DNA of 64,000 nt from Isoperla grammatica (taxonomy: Eukaryota; Arthropoda; Insecta; Plecoptera; Perlodidae), in NCBI GenBank assembly GCA_945910005.1, contig CAMDTW010000641.1, positions 749,001 to 813,000 of the forward strand. Reading direction: 5' to 3'. A program made the translations under genes and the position numbers. Under the pieces are notes generated by a model. That model did not search any database, was not told the origin of the DNA, and saw only the letters and a program-made list of their open reading frames with translations. Positions 24,870 through 38,260 of the stretch are shown piece after piece (positions within the stretch are counted from its first letter, which is position 1; each line of letters starts with the position of its first letter).

Positions 24870-27607
24870 GGTGACTGTACTTGACAACCTTGCGGTAAGT
24901 CAGTGACATAGAAGCCACTACATGCAACGTATGAGGACAACGCATGTTTCCTTGCCTGTGACGGTGACTGTACTTGATAAACCCTGCGCTAAGTCAGTGA
25001 CATGAAAGCCACTACATGCAACGTATGAGGACAACGCATGTTTTCTTGCTTGTGACGGTGACTGTACTTGATAAACCCTGCGCTAAGTCAGTGACATAGA
25101 AGCCACTACATGCAACGTATCAGGACAACGCATGTTTCCTTGCTTGTGACGGTGATTGTACTTTATAAACCCTGCGCTAAGTCAGTGACATAGAAGCCAC
25201 TACATGCAACGTATGAGGACAACGCATGTTTCCTTGCTTGTGACGGTGACTGTACTTGATAAACCCTGCGCTAGTCAGTGACATGAAAGCCACTACATGC
25301 AACATATCAGGACAACGCATGTTTCCTCGCTTGTGACGGTGACTGTACATGATAAACCCTGCGCTAAGTCAGTGACATAGAAGCCACTACATGCAACATA
25401 TCAGGACAACGCATGTTGTCTTGCTTGTGACGGTGACTGTACTTGATAAACCCTGCGCTAAGTCAGTGACATGAAAGCCACTACATGCAACGTATGAGGA
25501 CAACGCATGTTTCCTTGCTTGTGACGGTGACTGTACTTGATAAACCCTGCGCTTAGTCAGTGACATGAACCCACTACATGCAACGTATCAGGACAACGCA
25601 TGTTTCCTTGCTTGTGACGGTGACTGTACTTGATAAAACCCTGCGCTAAGTCAGTGACATAGAAGCCACTACATGCAACGTATGAGGACAATGCATGTTT
25701 CCTTGCTTGTGACGGTGACTGTACTTGATAAACCCTGCGCTAAGTCAGTGACATGAAAGCCACTACATGCAACGTATGAGGACAACGCATGTTTCCTTGC
25801 TTGTGACGGTGACTGTACTTGATAAACCCTGCGCTAAGGCAGTGACATGGAAGCCACGACATGCAACATATCAGGACTACTCATGTTTCCTGGCTTGTGA
25901 CGGTCACTGTACTTGATAAACCCTGCGCTAAGTCAGTGACATGAAAGCCACTATATGCAACGTATGAGGACAACGCATGTTTCCTTGCTTGTGGCGGTGA
26001 CTGTACTTGATAAACCCTGCGCTTAGTCAGTGACATGAAAGCCACTACATGCAACGTATGAGGACAACTCATGTTTCCTTGCTTGTGACGGTGACGTTAC
26101 TTGATAAACCCTGCGCTAAGTCAGTGACATGAAAGCCACTACATGCAACGTATGAGGACAACTCATGTTTCCTTGCTTGTGACGGTGACGTTACTTGATA
26201 AACCCTGCGCTAAGTCAGTGACATGAAAGCCACTATATGCAACGTATCAGGACAACGCATGTTACCTTGCTTGTGACGGTGACTGTACTTGATAAACCCT
26301 GCGCTAAGTCAGTGACATGAAAGCCACTACATGCAACGTATGAGGACAACTCATGTTTCCTTGCTTGTGACGGTGACGTTACTTGATAAACCCTGCGCTA
26401 AGTCAGTGACATAAAAGCCACTACATGCAACGTATCAGGACAACGCATGTTTCCTTGCTTGTGACGGTGACTGTACTTGATAAACCCTGCACTAAGTCAG
26501 TGACATGAAAGCCACTACATGCAACGTATCAGGACAACGCATGTTTTCTTGCTTGTGACGGTGACTGTACTTGATAAACCCAGCGCTAAGTCAGTGACAT
26601 GAAAGCCACTACATGCAACGTATCAGGACAACGCATGTTTTCTTGCTTGTGACGGTGGCTGTACTTGATAAACCCTGCGCTAAGTCAGTGACATGAAAGC
26701 CACTACATGCAACGTATGATGACAACTCATGTTTCCTTGCTTGTGACGGTCACTGTACTTGATAAACCCTGCGCTAAGTCAGTGACATGAAAGCCACTAC
26801 ATGCAACGTATCAGGACAACGCATGTTTTCTTGCTTGTGACGGTGACTGTACTTGATAAACCCTGCACTAAGTCAGTGACATGAAAGCCACTACATGCAA
26901 CGTATCAGGACAACGCATGTTTTCTTGCTTGTGACGGTGACTGTACTTGATAAACCCTGCGCTAAGTCAGTGACATGAAAGCCACTACATCCAACGTATC
27001 AGGACAACGCATGTTTTCTTGCTTGTGACGGTGGCTGTACTTGATAAACACTGCGCTAAGTCAGTGACATGAAAGCCACTACATGCAACGTATCAGGACA
27101 ACGCATGTTTTCTTGCTTGTGACGGTGACTGTTCTTGATAAACCCTTCGCTAAGTCAGTGACATAGAAGCCACTACATGCAACATATCAGGACAACGCAT
27201 GTTTTCTCGCTTGTGACGGTGACTGTACTTGATAAACCCTGCGCTAAGTCAGTGACATAGAAGCCACTACATGCAACATATCAGGACAACTCATGTTTCC
27301 TCTATTGTGACGGTGACTGTACTTGATAAACCCTGCGCTAAGTCAGTGACATAGAAGCCACTACATGCAACGTATGAGGACAACGCATGTTTCGTTGCTT
27401 GTGACGGTGACTGTACTTGATAAACCCTGCAAAAGTCAGTGACATAGAAGCCACTTGTGACGGTGACTGTACTTGATTAACCTTTGACATAGAAGCCACT
27501 ACATGCAACGTATCAGGACAACGCATGTTTCCTTGATTGTGACGGTGACTTTACTTGATAAACCTTGCGCTAAGTATGTGACATAGAAGCCACTACATGC
27601 AACGTAT
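24870..27607. repeat. Higher-order block P, copy 2
   Basis: This is the counterpart of 1-2738 at a constant offset of 24,869 bp. It is preceded by the 82 bp monomer 24788-24869. The 56+82 bp truncated pair is at 27406-27543. Past about 27607 this copy holds three monomers (27638-27919) that the first copy lacks. Confidence 0.9.
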
Positions 27608-27637
27608 AAGGACAACGCATGTTTCCTTGCTTGTGAC

Positions 27638-27919
27638 GGTGACTGTACTTGATAAACCCTGCGCTAAGTCAGTGATATGAAAGCCACTACATGCAACGTA
27701 TGAGGACAACGCATGTTTCCTTGCTTGTGACGGTGACTGTACTTGATAAACCCTGCGCTAAGTCAGTGACATAGAAGCCACTACATGCAACATATCAGGA
27801 CAACGCATGTTTTCTCGCTTGTAACGGTGACTGTACTTGATAAACCCTGCGCTAAGTCAGTGACATAGAAGCCACTACATGCAACATATCAGGACAACTC
27901 ATGTTTCCTCTATTGTGAC
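27638..27919. repeat. Three-monomer segment absent from the first superunit
   Basis: These 282 bp lie between block P copy 2 and the block A relative. The variants are GTGATATGAAAG, TTTTCTCGCTTGTAACGG and ACTCATG with TCCTCTATTG. The offset between superunits changes from 24,869 to 25,151 here, exactly three monomers. The monomer at 2675-2768 in copy 1 looks like the fusion left by a deletion of this segment. Confidence 0.85.
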
Positions 27920-30900
27920 GGTGACTGTACTTGATAAACCCTGCGCTAAGTCAGTGACATAGAAGCCACTACATGCAACGTGAGAGGACAACGCATGTTA
28001 CCTAACTTGTGACGGTGACTGTACTTGATAAACCCTGCAAAAGTCAGTGACATAGAAGCCACTACAAGCAACGTATCAGGACAACGCATGTTTCCTCGCT
28101 TGTGACGGTGACTGTACTTGATATACCCTGTGCTAAGTCAGTGACATAGAAGCCACTTCATGCAACATATCAGGACAACGCATGTTTTCTCTATTGTGAC
28201 GGTGACTCTACTTGATAAACCCTGCGCTAAGTCAGTGACATGAAAGCCAGTTCATGCAACATATCAGGACATTGCATGTTTCCTTGCTTGTGACTGTGAC
28301 TGTACTTGATAAACCCTGCGCTAAGTCAGTGACATAGAAGCCACAACATGCAACGTATCAGGACAACGCATGTTTCCTTGCTTGTGAAGGTGACTGTAGT
28401 TTATAAACCCTGCGCTAAGTCAGTGACATAGAAGCCACTACATGCAACGTATGAGGACAACGCATGTTTCCTTGCTTGTGACGGTGACTGGACTTGATAA
28501 ACCCTGCGCTAAGTCAGTGACATAGAAGCCACTACATGCAACATATCAGGACAACGCATGTTTCCCTGATTGCGACGGTGACTGTACTTGATAAACCCTG
28601 ATCTAAGTCAGTGACATGAAAGCCACTACATGGAACGTTTGAGGACATAGCATGTTTCCTTGCTTGTGACGGTGAATGTACTTGATAAACCCTGCGCTAT
28701 GTCAGTGACATGAAAGCCACTACATGCAACATATCAGGACAACGCCTGTTTCCTCGCTTGTGACGGTGACTGTACATGATAAACCCTGCGCTAAGTCAGT
28801 GACATAGAAGCCACTACATGCAACATATCAGGACAACGCATGTTGTCTTGCTTGTGACGGTCACTGTACTTGATAAACCCTGCGCTAAGTCAGTGACATG
28901 AAAGCCACTACATGCAACGTATGAGGACAACGCATGTTTCCTTGCTTGTGACGGTGACTGTACTTGATAAACCCTGCGCTAAGTCAGTGACATGAAAGCC
29001 ACTCCATGCAACGTATCAAAACAACGCATGTTTCCTTGCTTGTGACGGTGACTGTACTTGATAAAACCCTGCGCTAAGTCAGTGACATAGAAGCCACTAC
29101 ATGCAACGTATAAGGACAATGCATGTTTCCTTGCTTGTGACGGTGACTGTACTTGATAAACCCTGCGCTAAGTCAGTGACATGAAAGCCACTACATGCAA
29201 CGTATGATGACAACGCATGTTTCCTTGCTTGTGACGGTGACTGTACTTGATAAACCCTGCGCTAAGTCAGTGACATGAAAGCCACTACATGCAACGTATG
29301 ATGACAACGCATGTTTCCTTGCTTGTGACGGTGACTGTACTTGATAAACCCTGCGCTAAGTCAGTGACTTGGTAGCCACGACATGCAACATATCAGGACT
29401 ACTCATGTTTCTTTGCTTGTGACGGTCACTGTACTTGATAAACCCTGCGCTAACTCAGTGACATGAAAGCCACTACATGCAACGTATAAGGACAATGCAT
29501 GTTTCCTTGCTTGTGACGGTGACTGTACTTGATAAACCCTGCGCTAAGTCAGTGACATGAAAGCCACTACATGCAACGTATGATGACAACGCATGTTTCC
29601 TTGCTTGTGACGGTGACTGTACTTGATAAACCCTGCGCTAAGTCAGTGACTTGGTAGCCACGACATGCAACATATCAGGACTACTCATGTTTCTTTGCTT
29701 GTGACGGTCACTGTACTTGATAAACCCTGCGCTAACTCAGTGACATGAAAGCCACTACATGCAACGTATGAGGACAACGCATGTTTCCTTGCTTGTGACG
29801 GTGACTGTACTTGATAAACCCTGCGCTAAGTCAGTGACATGAAAGCTACTACATGCAACGTATGAGGACAACGCATCTTTCCTTGCTTGTGACGGTGACT
29901 GTACTTGATAAACCCTGCGCTAAGTCAGTGACATAGAAGCCACTACATGCAACATATCAGGACAACGCATGTTTCCTTGCTTGTGACGGTCACTGTAATT
30001 GATAAACCCTGCGCAAAGTCAGTGATATGAAAGCCACTACATGCAACGTATGAGGACAACTCATGTTTCCTTGCTTCTGACGGTGACGTTACTTGATAAA
30101 CCCTGTGCTAAGTCAGTGACATGAAACCCACTACATGCAACGTATCAGGACAACGCATGTTTCCTTGCTTGTGACGGTGACTGTACTTGATAAACCCTGC
30201 GCCAAGTCAACGACATGAAAGCCACTACATGCAACGTATCAGCACAACGCATGTTTTCTTGCTTGTGACGGTGACTGTACTTGATAAACCCTGCGCTAAG
30301 TCAGTGACATGAAAGCCACTACATGCAACGTATCAGGAAAACGCATGTTTTCTTGCTTGTGACGGTGGCTGTACTATATAAACCCTGCGCTAAGTCAGTG
30401 ACATGAAAAAACCACTACATGCGACGTATCAGGACAACGCATGTTTCCTTGCTTGTGACGGTGACTGTACTTGATAAATCCCTGCGCTAAGTCAGTGACA
30501 TAGAAGCCACTACATGCAACGTATGAGGACAATGCATGTTTCCTTGCTTGTGACGGTGACTGTACTTGATAAACCCTGCGCTAAGTCAGTGACATGAAAG
30601 CCACTACATGCAACGTATGAGGACAACGCATGTTTCCTTGCTTGTGACGGTGACTGTACTTGATAAACCCTGCGCTAAGGCAGTGACATAGAAGCCACGA
30701 CATGCAACATATCAGGACTACTCATGTTTCCTTGCTTGTGACGGTCACTGTACTTGATAAACCCTGCTTTAAGTCAGTGACATGAAAGCAACTACATGCA
30801 ACGTATGAGGACAACGCATGTTTCCTCGCTTGTGACGGTGACTGTACATGATAAACCCTGCGCTTAGTCAGTGACATAGAAGCCACTACATGCAACATAT

Positions 30901-33176
30901 CAGGACAACGCATGTTGTCTTGCTTGTGACGGTCACTGTACTTGATAAACCCTGCGCTAAGTCAGTGACATGAAAGCCACTACATGCAACGTATGAGGAC
31001 AACGCATGTTTCCTTGCTTGTGACGGTGACTGTACTTGATAAACCCTGCGCTAAGTCAGTGACATGAAAGCCACTACATGCAACGTATGAGGACAACGCA
31101 TGTTTCCTTGCTTGTGACGGTGACTAAACTTGATAAAACCCTGCGCTAAGTCAGTGACATAGAAGCCACTACATGCAACGTATAAGGACAATGCATGTTT
31201 CCTTGCTTGTGACGGTGACTGTACTTGATAAACCCTGCGCTAAGTCAGTGACATGAAAGCCACTACATGCAACGTATGAGGACAACGCATGTTTCCTTGC
31301 TTGTGACGGTGACTTTACTTGATAAACCCTGCGCTAAGTCAGTGACATGGTAGCCACGACATGCACATATCAGGACTACTCATGTTTCCTTGCTTGTGAC
31401 GGTCACTGTACTTGATAAACCCTGCGCTAACTCAGTGACATGAAAGCCACTACATGCAACGTATGAGGACAACGCATGTTTCCTTGCTTGTGACGGTGAC
31501 TGTACTTGATAAACCCTGCGCTAAGTCAGTGACATGAAAGCCACTACATGCAACGTATGAGGACAACGCATGTTTCCTTGCTTGTGACGGTGACTGTACT
31601 TGATAAACCCTGCGCTTAGTTAGTGACATAGAAGCCACTACATGCAACATATCAGGACAACGCATGTTTCCTTGCTTGTGACGGTCACTGTAATTGATAA
31701 TACCTGCGCTAAGTCAGTGATATGAAAGCCACTACATGCAACGTATGAGGACAACTCATGTTTTGTTGCTTGTGACGGTGACGTTACTTGATAAACCCTG
31801 CGCTAAGTCAGTGAGATGAAAGCCACTACATGCAACGTATGAGGACAACGCATGTTTCCTTGCTTGTGACGGTGACTGTACTTGATAAACCCTGCGCTAA
31901 GTCAGTGACATGAAAGCCACTACATGCAACGTATCAGGATAACGCATGTTTCCTTGCTTGTGACGGTGACTGTACTTGATAAACCCTGCGCCAAGTCAGT
32001 GACATGAAAGCCACTACATGCAACGTATCAGCACAACGCATGTTTTCTTGCTTGTGACGGTGACTGTACTTGATAAACCCTTCGCTAAGTCAGTGACATG
32101 AAAGCCACTACATGCAACGTATCAGGACAACGCATGTTTTCTTGCTTGTGACGGTGGCTGTACTATATAAAACCTGCGCTAAGTCAGTGACATGAAAGCA
32201 ACTACATGCAACGTATCAGGACAACGCATGTTTTCTTGCTTGTGACGGTGACTGTACTTGATTAACCCTGCGCTAAGTCAGTGACATGAAAGCCACTTCA
32301 TGCAACATATCAGGACAATGCATGTTTCCTTGCTTGTGATGGTGACTGTAATTGATAAACCCTGCGCTAAGTCAGTGACTTAGAAGCCACTACATGCAAC
32401 ATATCTGGACAACGCATGTTTCCTTGCTTATGACGGTGACTGTACTTGATAAACCTGCGCTAAGTCAGTGACATAGAAGCCACTACATGCAACATATCAG
32501 GACAACGCATGTTTCCTTGCTTGTGACGGTGACTGTACGTGATAAACCCTGCGCTTAGTCAGTGACATGAAAGCCACTACATGGAACGTATGAGGACAAC
32601 GCATGTTTCCTTGCTTGTGACGGTGACTTTACTTGATAAACCCTGCGCTATGTCAGTGACATGAAAGCCACTACATGGTACATATCAGGACAACGCATGT
32701 TTCCTCGCTTGTGACGGTGACTGTACATGATAAACCCTGCGCTAAGTCAGTGACATAGAAGCCACTACATGCAACATATCAGGACAACGCATGTTTCCTT
32801 GCTTGTGACGGTCACTGTACTTGATAAACCCTGCGCTAAGTCAGTGACATAGAAGCCACTACATGCAACATATCAGGACAACGCATGTTTCCTCGCTTGT
32901 GACGGTGACTGTACTTGATAAACCCTGCGCTAAGTCAGTGACATGAAAGCCATTACATGCAACGTTTCAGGACAACGCATGTTTTCTTGCTTGTGACGGT
33001 GACTGTACTTGATAAAACCCTGCGCTAAGTCAGTGACAGAAGCCACTACATGCAACGTATGAGGACAACGCATGTTTCCTTGCTTGTGACGGTGACTGTA
33101 CTTGATAAACCCTGCGCTAAGTCAGTGACATGAAAGCCACTACATGCAACGTATGAGGACAACGCATGTTTCCTTG
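27920..33176. repeat. Higher-order block A relative (single copy C)
   Basis: This copy is collinear with 2769-8040. It lacks the 777 bp internal duplication and the 26 bp remnant, but has extra monomers near 28530, 29236 and 30100, an internal three-monomer duplication at 29330-29705, and two more near 31800-31960. TATA-like markers are at 30364 and 32153. It carries private changes such as GTTACCTAAC near 28000, TGATCTAAG near 28600 and GAAAAAACCAC near 30406. It seems somewhat more diverged from A and B than they are from each other. Confidence 0.85.
29424..29517 (+). repeat. Chimeric monomer from local unequal exchange
   Basis: The front half (GGTCACTG, GCTAACTCAG) matches the monomer at 29706. 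The rear half (GTATAAGGACAATGC) matches the monomer at 29047-29141. It is exactly 94 bp and sits at the joint of a three-monomer duplication (cycle: GTATAAGG, GATGAC, CTTGGTAGCC). This is a clear crossover product. Confidence 0.88.
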
Positions 33177-33720
33177 CTTGTGACGGTGACTGTACTTGAT
33201 AAACCCTGCGCTAAGTCAGTGACATGGAAGCCACGACATGCAACATATCACGACTACTCATGTTTCCTTGCTTGTGACGGTCACTGTACTTGATAAACCC
33301 TGCGCTAAGTCATTGACATGAAAGCCACTACATGCAACGTATGAGGACAACGCATGTTTCCTTGCTTGTGACGGTGACTGTACTTGATAAACCCTGCGCT
33401 AAGTCAGTGACATAGAAGCCACTACATGCAACATATCAGGACAACGCATGTTTCCTTGCTTGTGACGGTCACTGTACTTGATAAACCCTGCGCTAAGTCA
33501 GTGACATGAAAGCCACTACATACAACGTATATGGACAACTCATGTTTCCTTGCTTGCTACGGTGACTGTACTTGATAAACCCTGCGCTAAGTCAGTGACA
33601 TGAAAGCCACTACATGCAACGTATAAGGACAACGCATGTTTTCTTGCTTGTGACAGTGACTGTACTTGATAAACCCTGCGCTAAGTCAGTGACATGAAAG
33701 CCACTACATGCAACGTATCA
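33177..33720. repeat. Segment matching 13811-14345
   Basis: After the block A relative, the array continues with the CATGGAAGCCACGAC variant, a CATTGACATG variant, and the CATACAACGTATATGG monomer with TTGCTACGG, in the order seen at 13811-14345 and 17376-17910. Homology to core Y is lost after about 33720, where TCCTTGCTTATGACGG appears. Confidence 0.75.
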
Positions 33721-34130
33721 GGACAACGCATGTTTCCTTGCTTATGACGGTGACTGTACTTGATAAACCCTGCGCTAAGTCAGTGACATGAAAGCCACTA
33801 CATGCAACGTATCAGGACAACGCATGTTTTCTTGCTTGTGACGGTGACTGTACTTGATAAACCCTGCGCTAAGTCAGTGACTTAGAAGCCACTACATGCA
33901 ACATATCAGGACAACGCATGTTTCCTTGCTTGTGACGGTGACTGTACTTGATAAACCCTGCGCTAAGTCAGTGACATAGAAGCCACTACATAAAACATAT
34001 CAGGACAACGCATGTTTCCTTGCTTGTGACGGTGACTGTACTTGATAAACCCTGCGCTTAATCAGTGACATAAAGCCACCACATGCAACATAACAGGACA
34101 ACGCACGTTTCGTTGCTTGTGACGGTGACT
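33721..34130. repeat. Mosaic monomers linking two blocks
   Basis: Ordinary 94 bp monomers. The part from about 33990 carries CATAAAACATATC, CTTAATCAG, ATAAAGCCACC and CATAACAGG variants matching 11.8-11.96 kb. Nothing other than satellite is present. Confidence 0.7.
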
Positions 34131-35600
34131 GTACTTGATAAACCCTGCGCTAAAACAGTGACATGAAAGCCACTTCATGCAACATATGAGAACAACGTAT
34201 GTTTCCTCGCTTGTGACGGTGACTGTACTTGATAAACCCTGCGCTAAGTCACTGACATAGAAGCCACTACATGCAACATATCAGGACAACGCATGTTTTC
34301 TCGCTTGTGACGGTGACTGTACTTGATACACCCTGCGCTAAGTCAGTGACATAGAAGCCACTACATGCAACATATGAGGACAACGCATGTTTCCTCGCTT
34401 GTGACGGTGACTGTACTTGATAAACCCTGCGCTAAGTCAGTGACATAGAAGCCACTACATGCAACATATCAGGACAACGCATGTTTTCTTGCTTGTGACG
34501 GTGACTGTACTTGATAAACCCTGCGCTGAGTCAGTAACATGAAAGCCACTTCATGCAACATATGAGAACAACGCATGTTTCCTCGCTTGTGACGGTGACT
34601 GTACTTGATAAACACTGCGCTAAGTCAGTGACATGAAAGCCACTTCATGCAACGTATGAGAACAACGCATGTTTCCTCGCTTGTGAAGGTGACTGTACTT
34701 GATAAACCCTGCGCTAAGTCAGTGACATAGAAGCCACTACATGCAACGTATGAGGACAATGCATGTTTCCTCGCTTGTGACGGTGACGGTACTTGATAAA
34801 CCCTGCGCTAAGTCAGTGACATGAAAGCCACTTCATGCAACATATGAGAACAACGCATGTTTCCTCGCTTGTGACGGTGACTGTACTTGATAAACCCTGC
34901 GCTAAGTCAGTGACATGAAAGCCACTTCATGCAACATATGAGAACAACGCATGTTTCCTCGCTTGTGAAGGTGACTGTACTTGATAAACCCTGCGCTTAG
35001 TCAGTGACATAGAAGCCACTACATGCAACATATGAGGACAACGCATGTTTCCTCGCTTGTAACGGTGACTGAACACGATAAACCCTGCGCTAAGTCAGTG
35101 ACATAGAAGCCACTACATGCAACATATCAGGACAACGCATGTTTCCTTGCTTGTGACGGTGACTGTTCTTGATAAACCCTGCGCTAAGTCAGTGACATGA
35201 AAGCCACTTCATGCAACATATAAGAACAACGCATGTTTCCGCGCTTGAAGGTGACTGTACTTAAAAACCCTGCAAAAGTCAGTGACATAGAAGCCACAAC
35301 ATGCAATGTATGAGGACAACGCATGTTTCCTCGCTTGTGACGGTGACTGTACTTGATAAACCCTGCGCTTAGTCAGTGACATGAAAGCCACTTCATGCAA
35401 CATATGAGAACAACGAATGTTTCCTCGCTTGTGAAGGTGACTGTACTTGATAAACCCTGCGCTAAGTCAGTGACATGAAAGCCACTTCATGCAACATATG
35501 AGGACAACTCATGTTTCCTCACTTGTGAAGGTGACTGTACTTAATAAACCCTGCGCTAAGTCAGTGACATAGAAGCCACTACATGCAACGTATGAGGACA
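34131..35600. repeat. Local expansion of the CATATGAGAAC / GTGAAGGTG subfamily
   Basis: Monomers here repeatedly combine CACTTCATGC, CATATGAGAAC, TCCTCGCTTG and often GTGAAGGTGAC. Elsewhere this combination appears only in short runs near 11.95-12.11, 20.4-20.8, 24.0-24.35 and 63.45-63.85 kb. A at position 61 followed by G at position 65 is nearly restricted to this subfamily. One copy near 34525 reads CTGAGTCAG. The density of one rare haplotype suggests a separate amplification event. Confidence 0.75.
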
Positions 35601-36450
35601 ACGCATGTTTCCTCGCCTTTGACGGTGACTGTTCTTGTTAACCCTGCGCTATGTCAGTGACATGAAAGCCACTACATGCAACATATCAGGACAACGCATG
35701 TTTCCTCGCTTGTGACGGTGACTGTACTTGATAAACCCTGCGCTAAGTCAGTGACATAGAAGCCACTTCATGCAACATTGAGGACAACGCATGTTTCCTC
35801 TATTGTTACGGTGACTGTACCTGATAAACCCTGCGCTATGTCAGTGACATGAAAGCCACTACATGCAACATATCAGGACAACGCATGTTTTCCCGCTTGT
35901 GACGGTGACTGTACTTTATAAACCCTGCGCTATGTCAGTGACATGAAAGCCACTACATGCAACATATCAGGACAACGCATGTTTCCTCGCTTGTGACGGT
36001 GACTGTACTTGATAAACCCTGCGCTAAGTCAGTGACATAGAAGCCACTACATGCAACTAACCAGGACAACGCATGTTTCCTTGCTTGTGACGGTGACTGT
36101 ACTTGATAAACCCTGCGATAAGGCAGTGACATGAAAGCCACTACATGCAACGTATGAGGACAACGCATGTTTCCTTGCTTATGACGGTGACTGTACTTGA
36201 TAAACCTTGCGCTTAGTCAGTGACATAGAAGCCACTTCATGCAACGTATCAGGACAACGCATGTTTCCTTGCTTGTGACGGTGACTGTACTTGATAAACC
36301 TTTGACATAGAAGCCACTACATGCAACGTATCAGGACAACGCCTGTTTCCTTGATTGTGACGGTGACTGTACTTGACAACCTTGCGCTAAGACAGTGACA
36401 TAGAAGCCACTACATGCAACGTATGAGGACAACGTATGTTTCCTTGCTTG
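35601..36450. repeat. Segment related to core Y
   Basis: The order of variants (GCTATGTCAG, the one-base-short ACATTGAGGAC monomer near 35777, TTTTCCCGC, CTTTATAAACC, AAGGCAG, TTATGACGG, CCTTGCGC, an 82 bp monomer near 36285, then CTTGACAACC) follows 14.46-15.2 kb of core Y and also 41.2-42.1 kb. Private changes include CAACTAACCAGG near 36055. Confidence 0.75.
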
Positions 36451-38260
36451 TGACGGTGACTGTACTTGATAAACCCTGCGCTAAGTCAGTGACATGAAAG
36501 CCACTACATGCAACGTATGAGGACAACGCATGTTTCCTTGCTTGTGACGGTGACTGTACTTGATAAACCCTGCGCTTAGTCAGTGACATAGAAGCCACTA
36601 CATGCAACATATCAGGACAACGCATGTTTTCTCGCTTGTGACGGTGACTGTACTTGATAAACCCTGCGCTTAGTCAGTGACATAGAAGCCACTACATGCA
36701 ACATATCAGGAAAACTCATGTTTCCTCTATTGTGACGGTGACTGTACTTGATTAACCCTGCGCTAAGTCAGTGACATAGAAGCCACTACATGCAACGTAT
36801 GAGGACAACGCATGTGTTCTTGCTTGTGACGGTGACTGTACTTGATAAACCCTGCAAAAGTCAGTGACATACAAGCCACTTGTGACGGTGACTGTACTTG
36901 ATAAACCTTTGACATAGAAGCCACTACATGCAACGTATCAGGACAACGCATGTTTCCTTGATTGTGACGGTGACTGTACTTGATAAACCGTGCGCTAAGT
37001 CCGTGACATAGAAGCCACTAAATGCAACGTATGAGGACAACGCATGTTTCCTTGCTTGTGACGGTGACTGTACTTGATAAACCCTGCAAAAGTCAGTGAC
37101 ATAGAAGCCACCTCAAGCAACGTATCAGGACAACGCATGTTTCCACGCTTGTGACGGTGACTGTACTTGATAAACCCTGCGCTAAGTCAGTGACATGAAA
37201 GCCACTTCATGCAACATATCAGGACAACGCATGTTTTCTCTATTGTGACGGTGACTGTACTTGATAAACCCTGCGCTAAGTCAGTGACATGAAAGCCAGT
37301 TCATGCAACATATCAGGACAACGCATGTTTCCTTGCTTGTGACGGTGACTGTACTTGATAAACCCTGCGCTAAGTCAGTGACATAGAAGCCACTACATGC
37401 AACGTATCAGGACAACGCATGTTTCCTTGCTTGTGACGGTGACTGTACTTTATAAACCCTGCGCTAAGTCAGTGACATAGAAGCCACTACATGCAACGTA
37501 TGAGGACAACGCATGTTTCCTTGCTTGTGACGGTGACTGGACTTGATAAACCCGGCGCTAAGTCAGTGACATAGAAGCCACTACATGCAACATATCAGGA
37601 CAACGCATGTTTCCTTGCTTGTGACGGTGACTGTACTTGATAAACCCTGCGCTAAGTCAGTGACATGAAAGCCACTACATGCAACGTATGAAGACAACGC
37701 ATGTTTCCTTGCTTGTGACGGTGACTGTACTTGATAAACCCTGCGCTAAGTCAGTGACATGAAAGCCACTACATGCGACGTATCAGGACAACGCATGTTT
37801 CCTTGCTTGTGACGGTGACTGTACTTGATAAAACCCTGCGCTAAGTCAGTGATATAGAAGCCACTACATGCAACGTATGAGGACAATGCATGTTTCCTTG
37901 CTTGTGACGGTGACTGTACTTGATAAACCCTGCGCTAAGTCAGTGACATGAAAGCCACTACATGCAACGTATGAGGACAACGCATGTTTCCTTGCTTGTG
38001 ACGGTGACTGTACTTGATAAACCCTGCGCTAAGGCAGTGACATGGAAGCCACGACATGCAACATATCAGGACTACTCATGTTTCCTTGCTTGTGACGGTC
38101 ACTGTACTTGATAAACCCTGCGCTAACTCAGTGACATGAAAGCCACTACATGCAACGTATGAGGACAACGCATGTTTCCTTGCTTGTGACGGTGACTGTA
38201 CTTGATGAACCCTGCGCTAAGTCAGTGACATTAAAGCCACTACATGCAACATATCAGGAC
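36451..38260. repeat. Mosaic segment with fused pair at 36831-36968
   Basis: This stretch contains the 56+82 bp truncated pair (36831-36886 and 36887-36968). It then follows the order seen at 3.0-3.3 kb and 28.0-28.5 kb (CCAGTTCATGC near 37297, CTTTATAAACC, GACTGGACTTG) and next that of 5.4-5.8 kb (CATGCGACG near 37774, CATGGAAGCCACGAC). It is a join of fragments from block A type arrays, with no non-satellite DNA. Confidence 0.7.

Noticed and set aside
24694..27607. Pure assembly artefact as the explanation for repeated blocks
   Set aside because: Copies differ by whole-monomer gains and losses and by private substitutions, which an accidental duplicate would not show. It cannot be excluded for the nearly identical block P without reads.
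2521..34125. CENP-B box in the TTTCGTTGCTTGTGACGG variants (near 2521, 11920, 27391, 34110)
   Set aside because: TTCGTTG matches the start of the box, but the required A and CGGG at fixed spacing are missing, and the variant is rare. Not supported.
34520..34535. AP-1-like TGAGTCAG site
   Set aside because: It arises from a single base change in one monomer. There is no recurrence or context.
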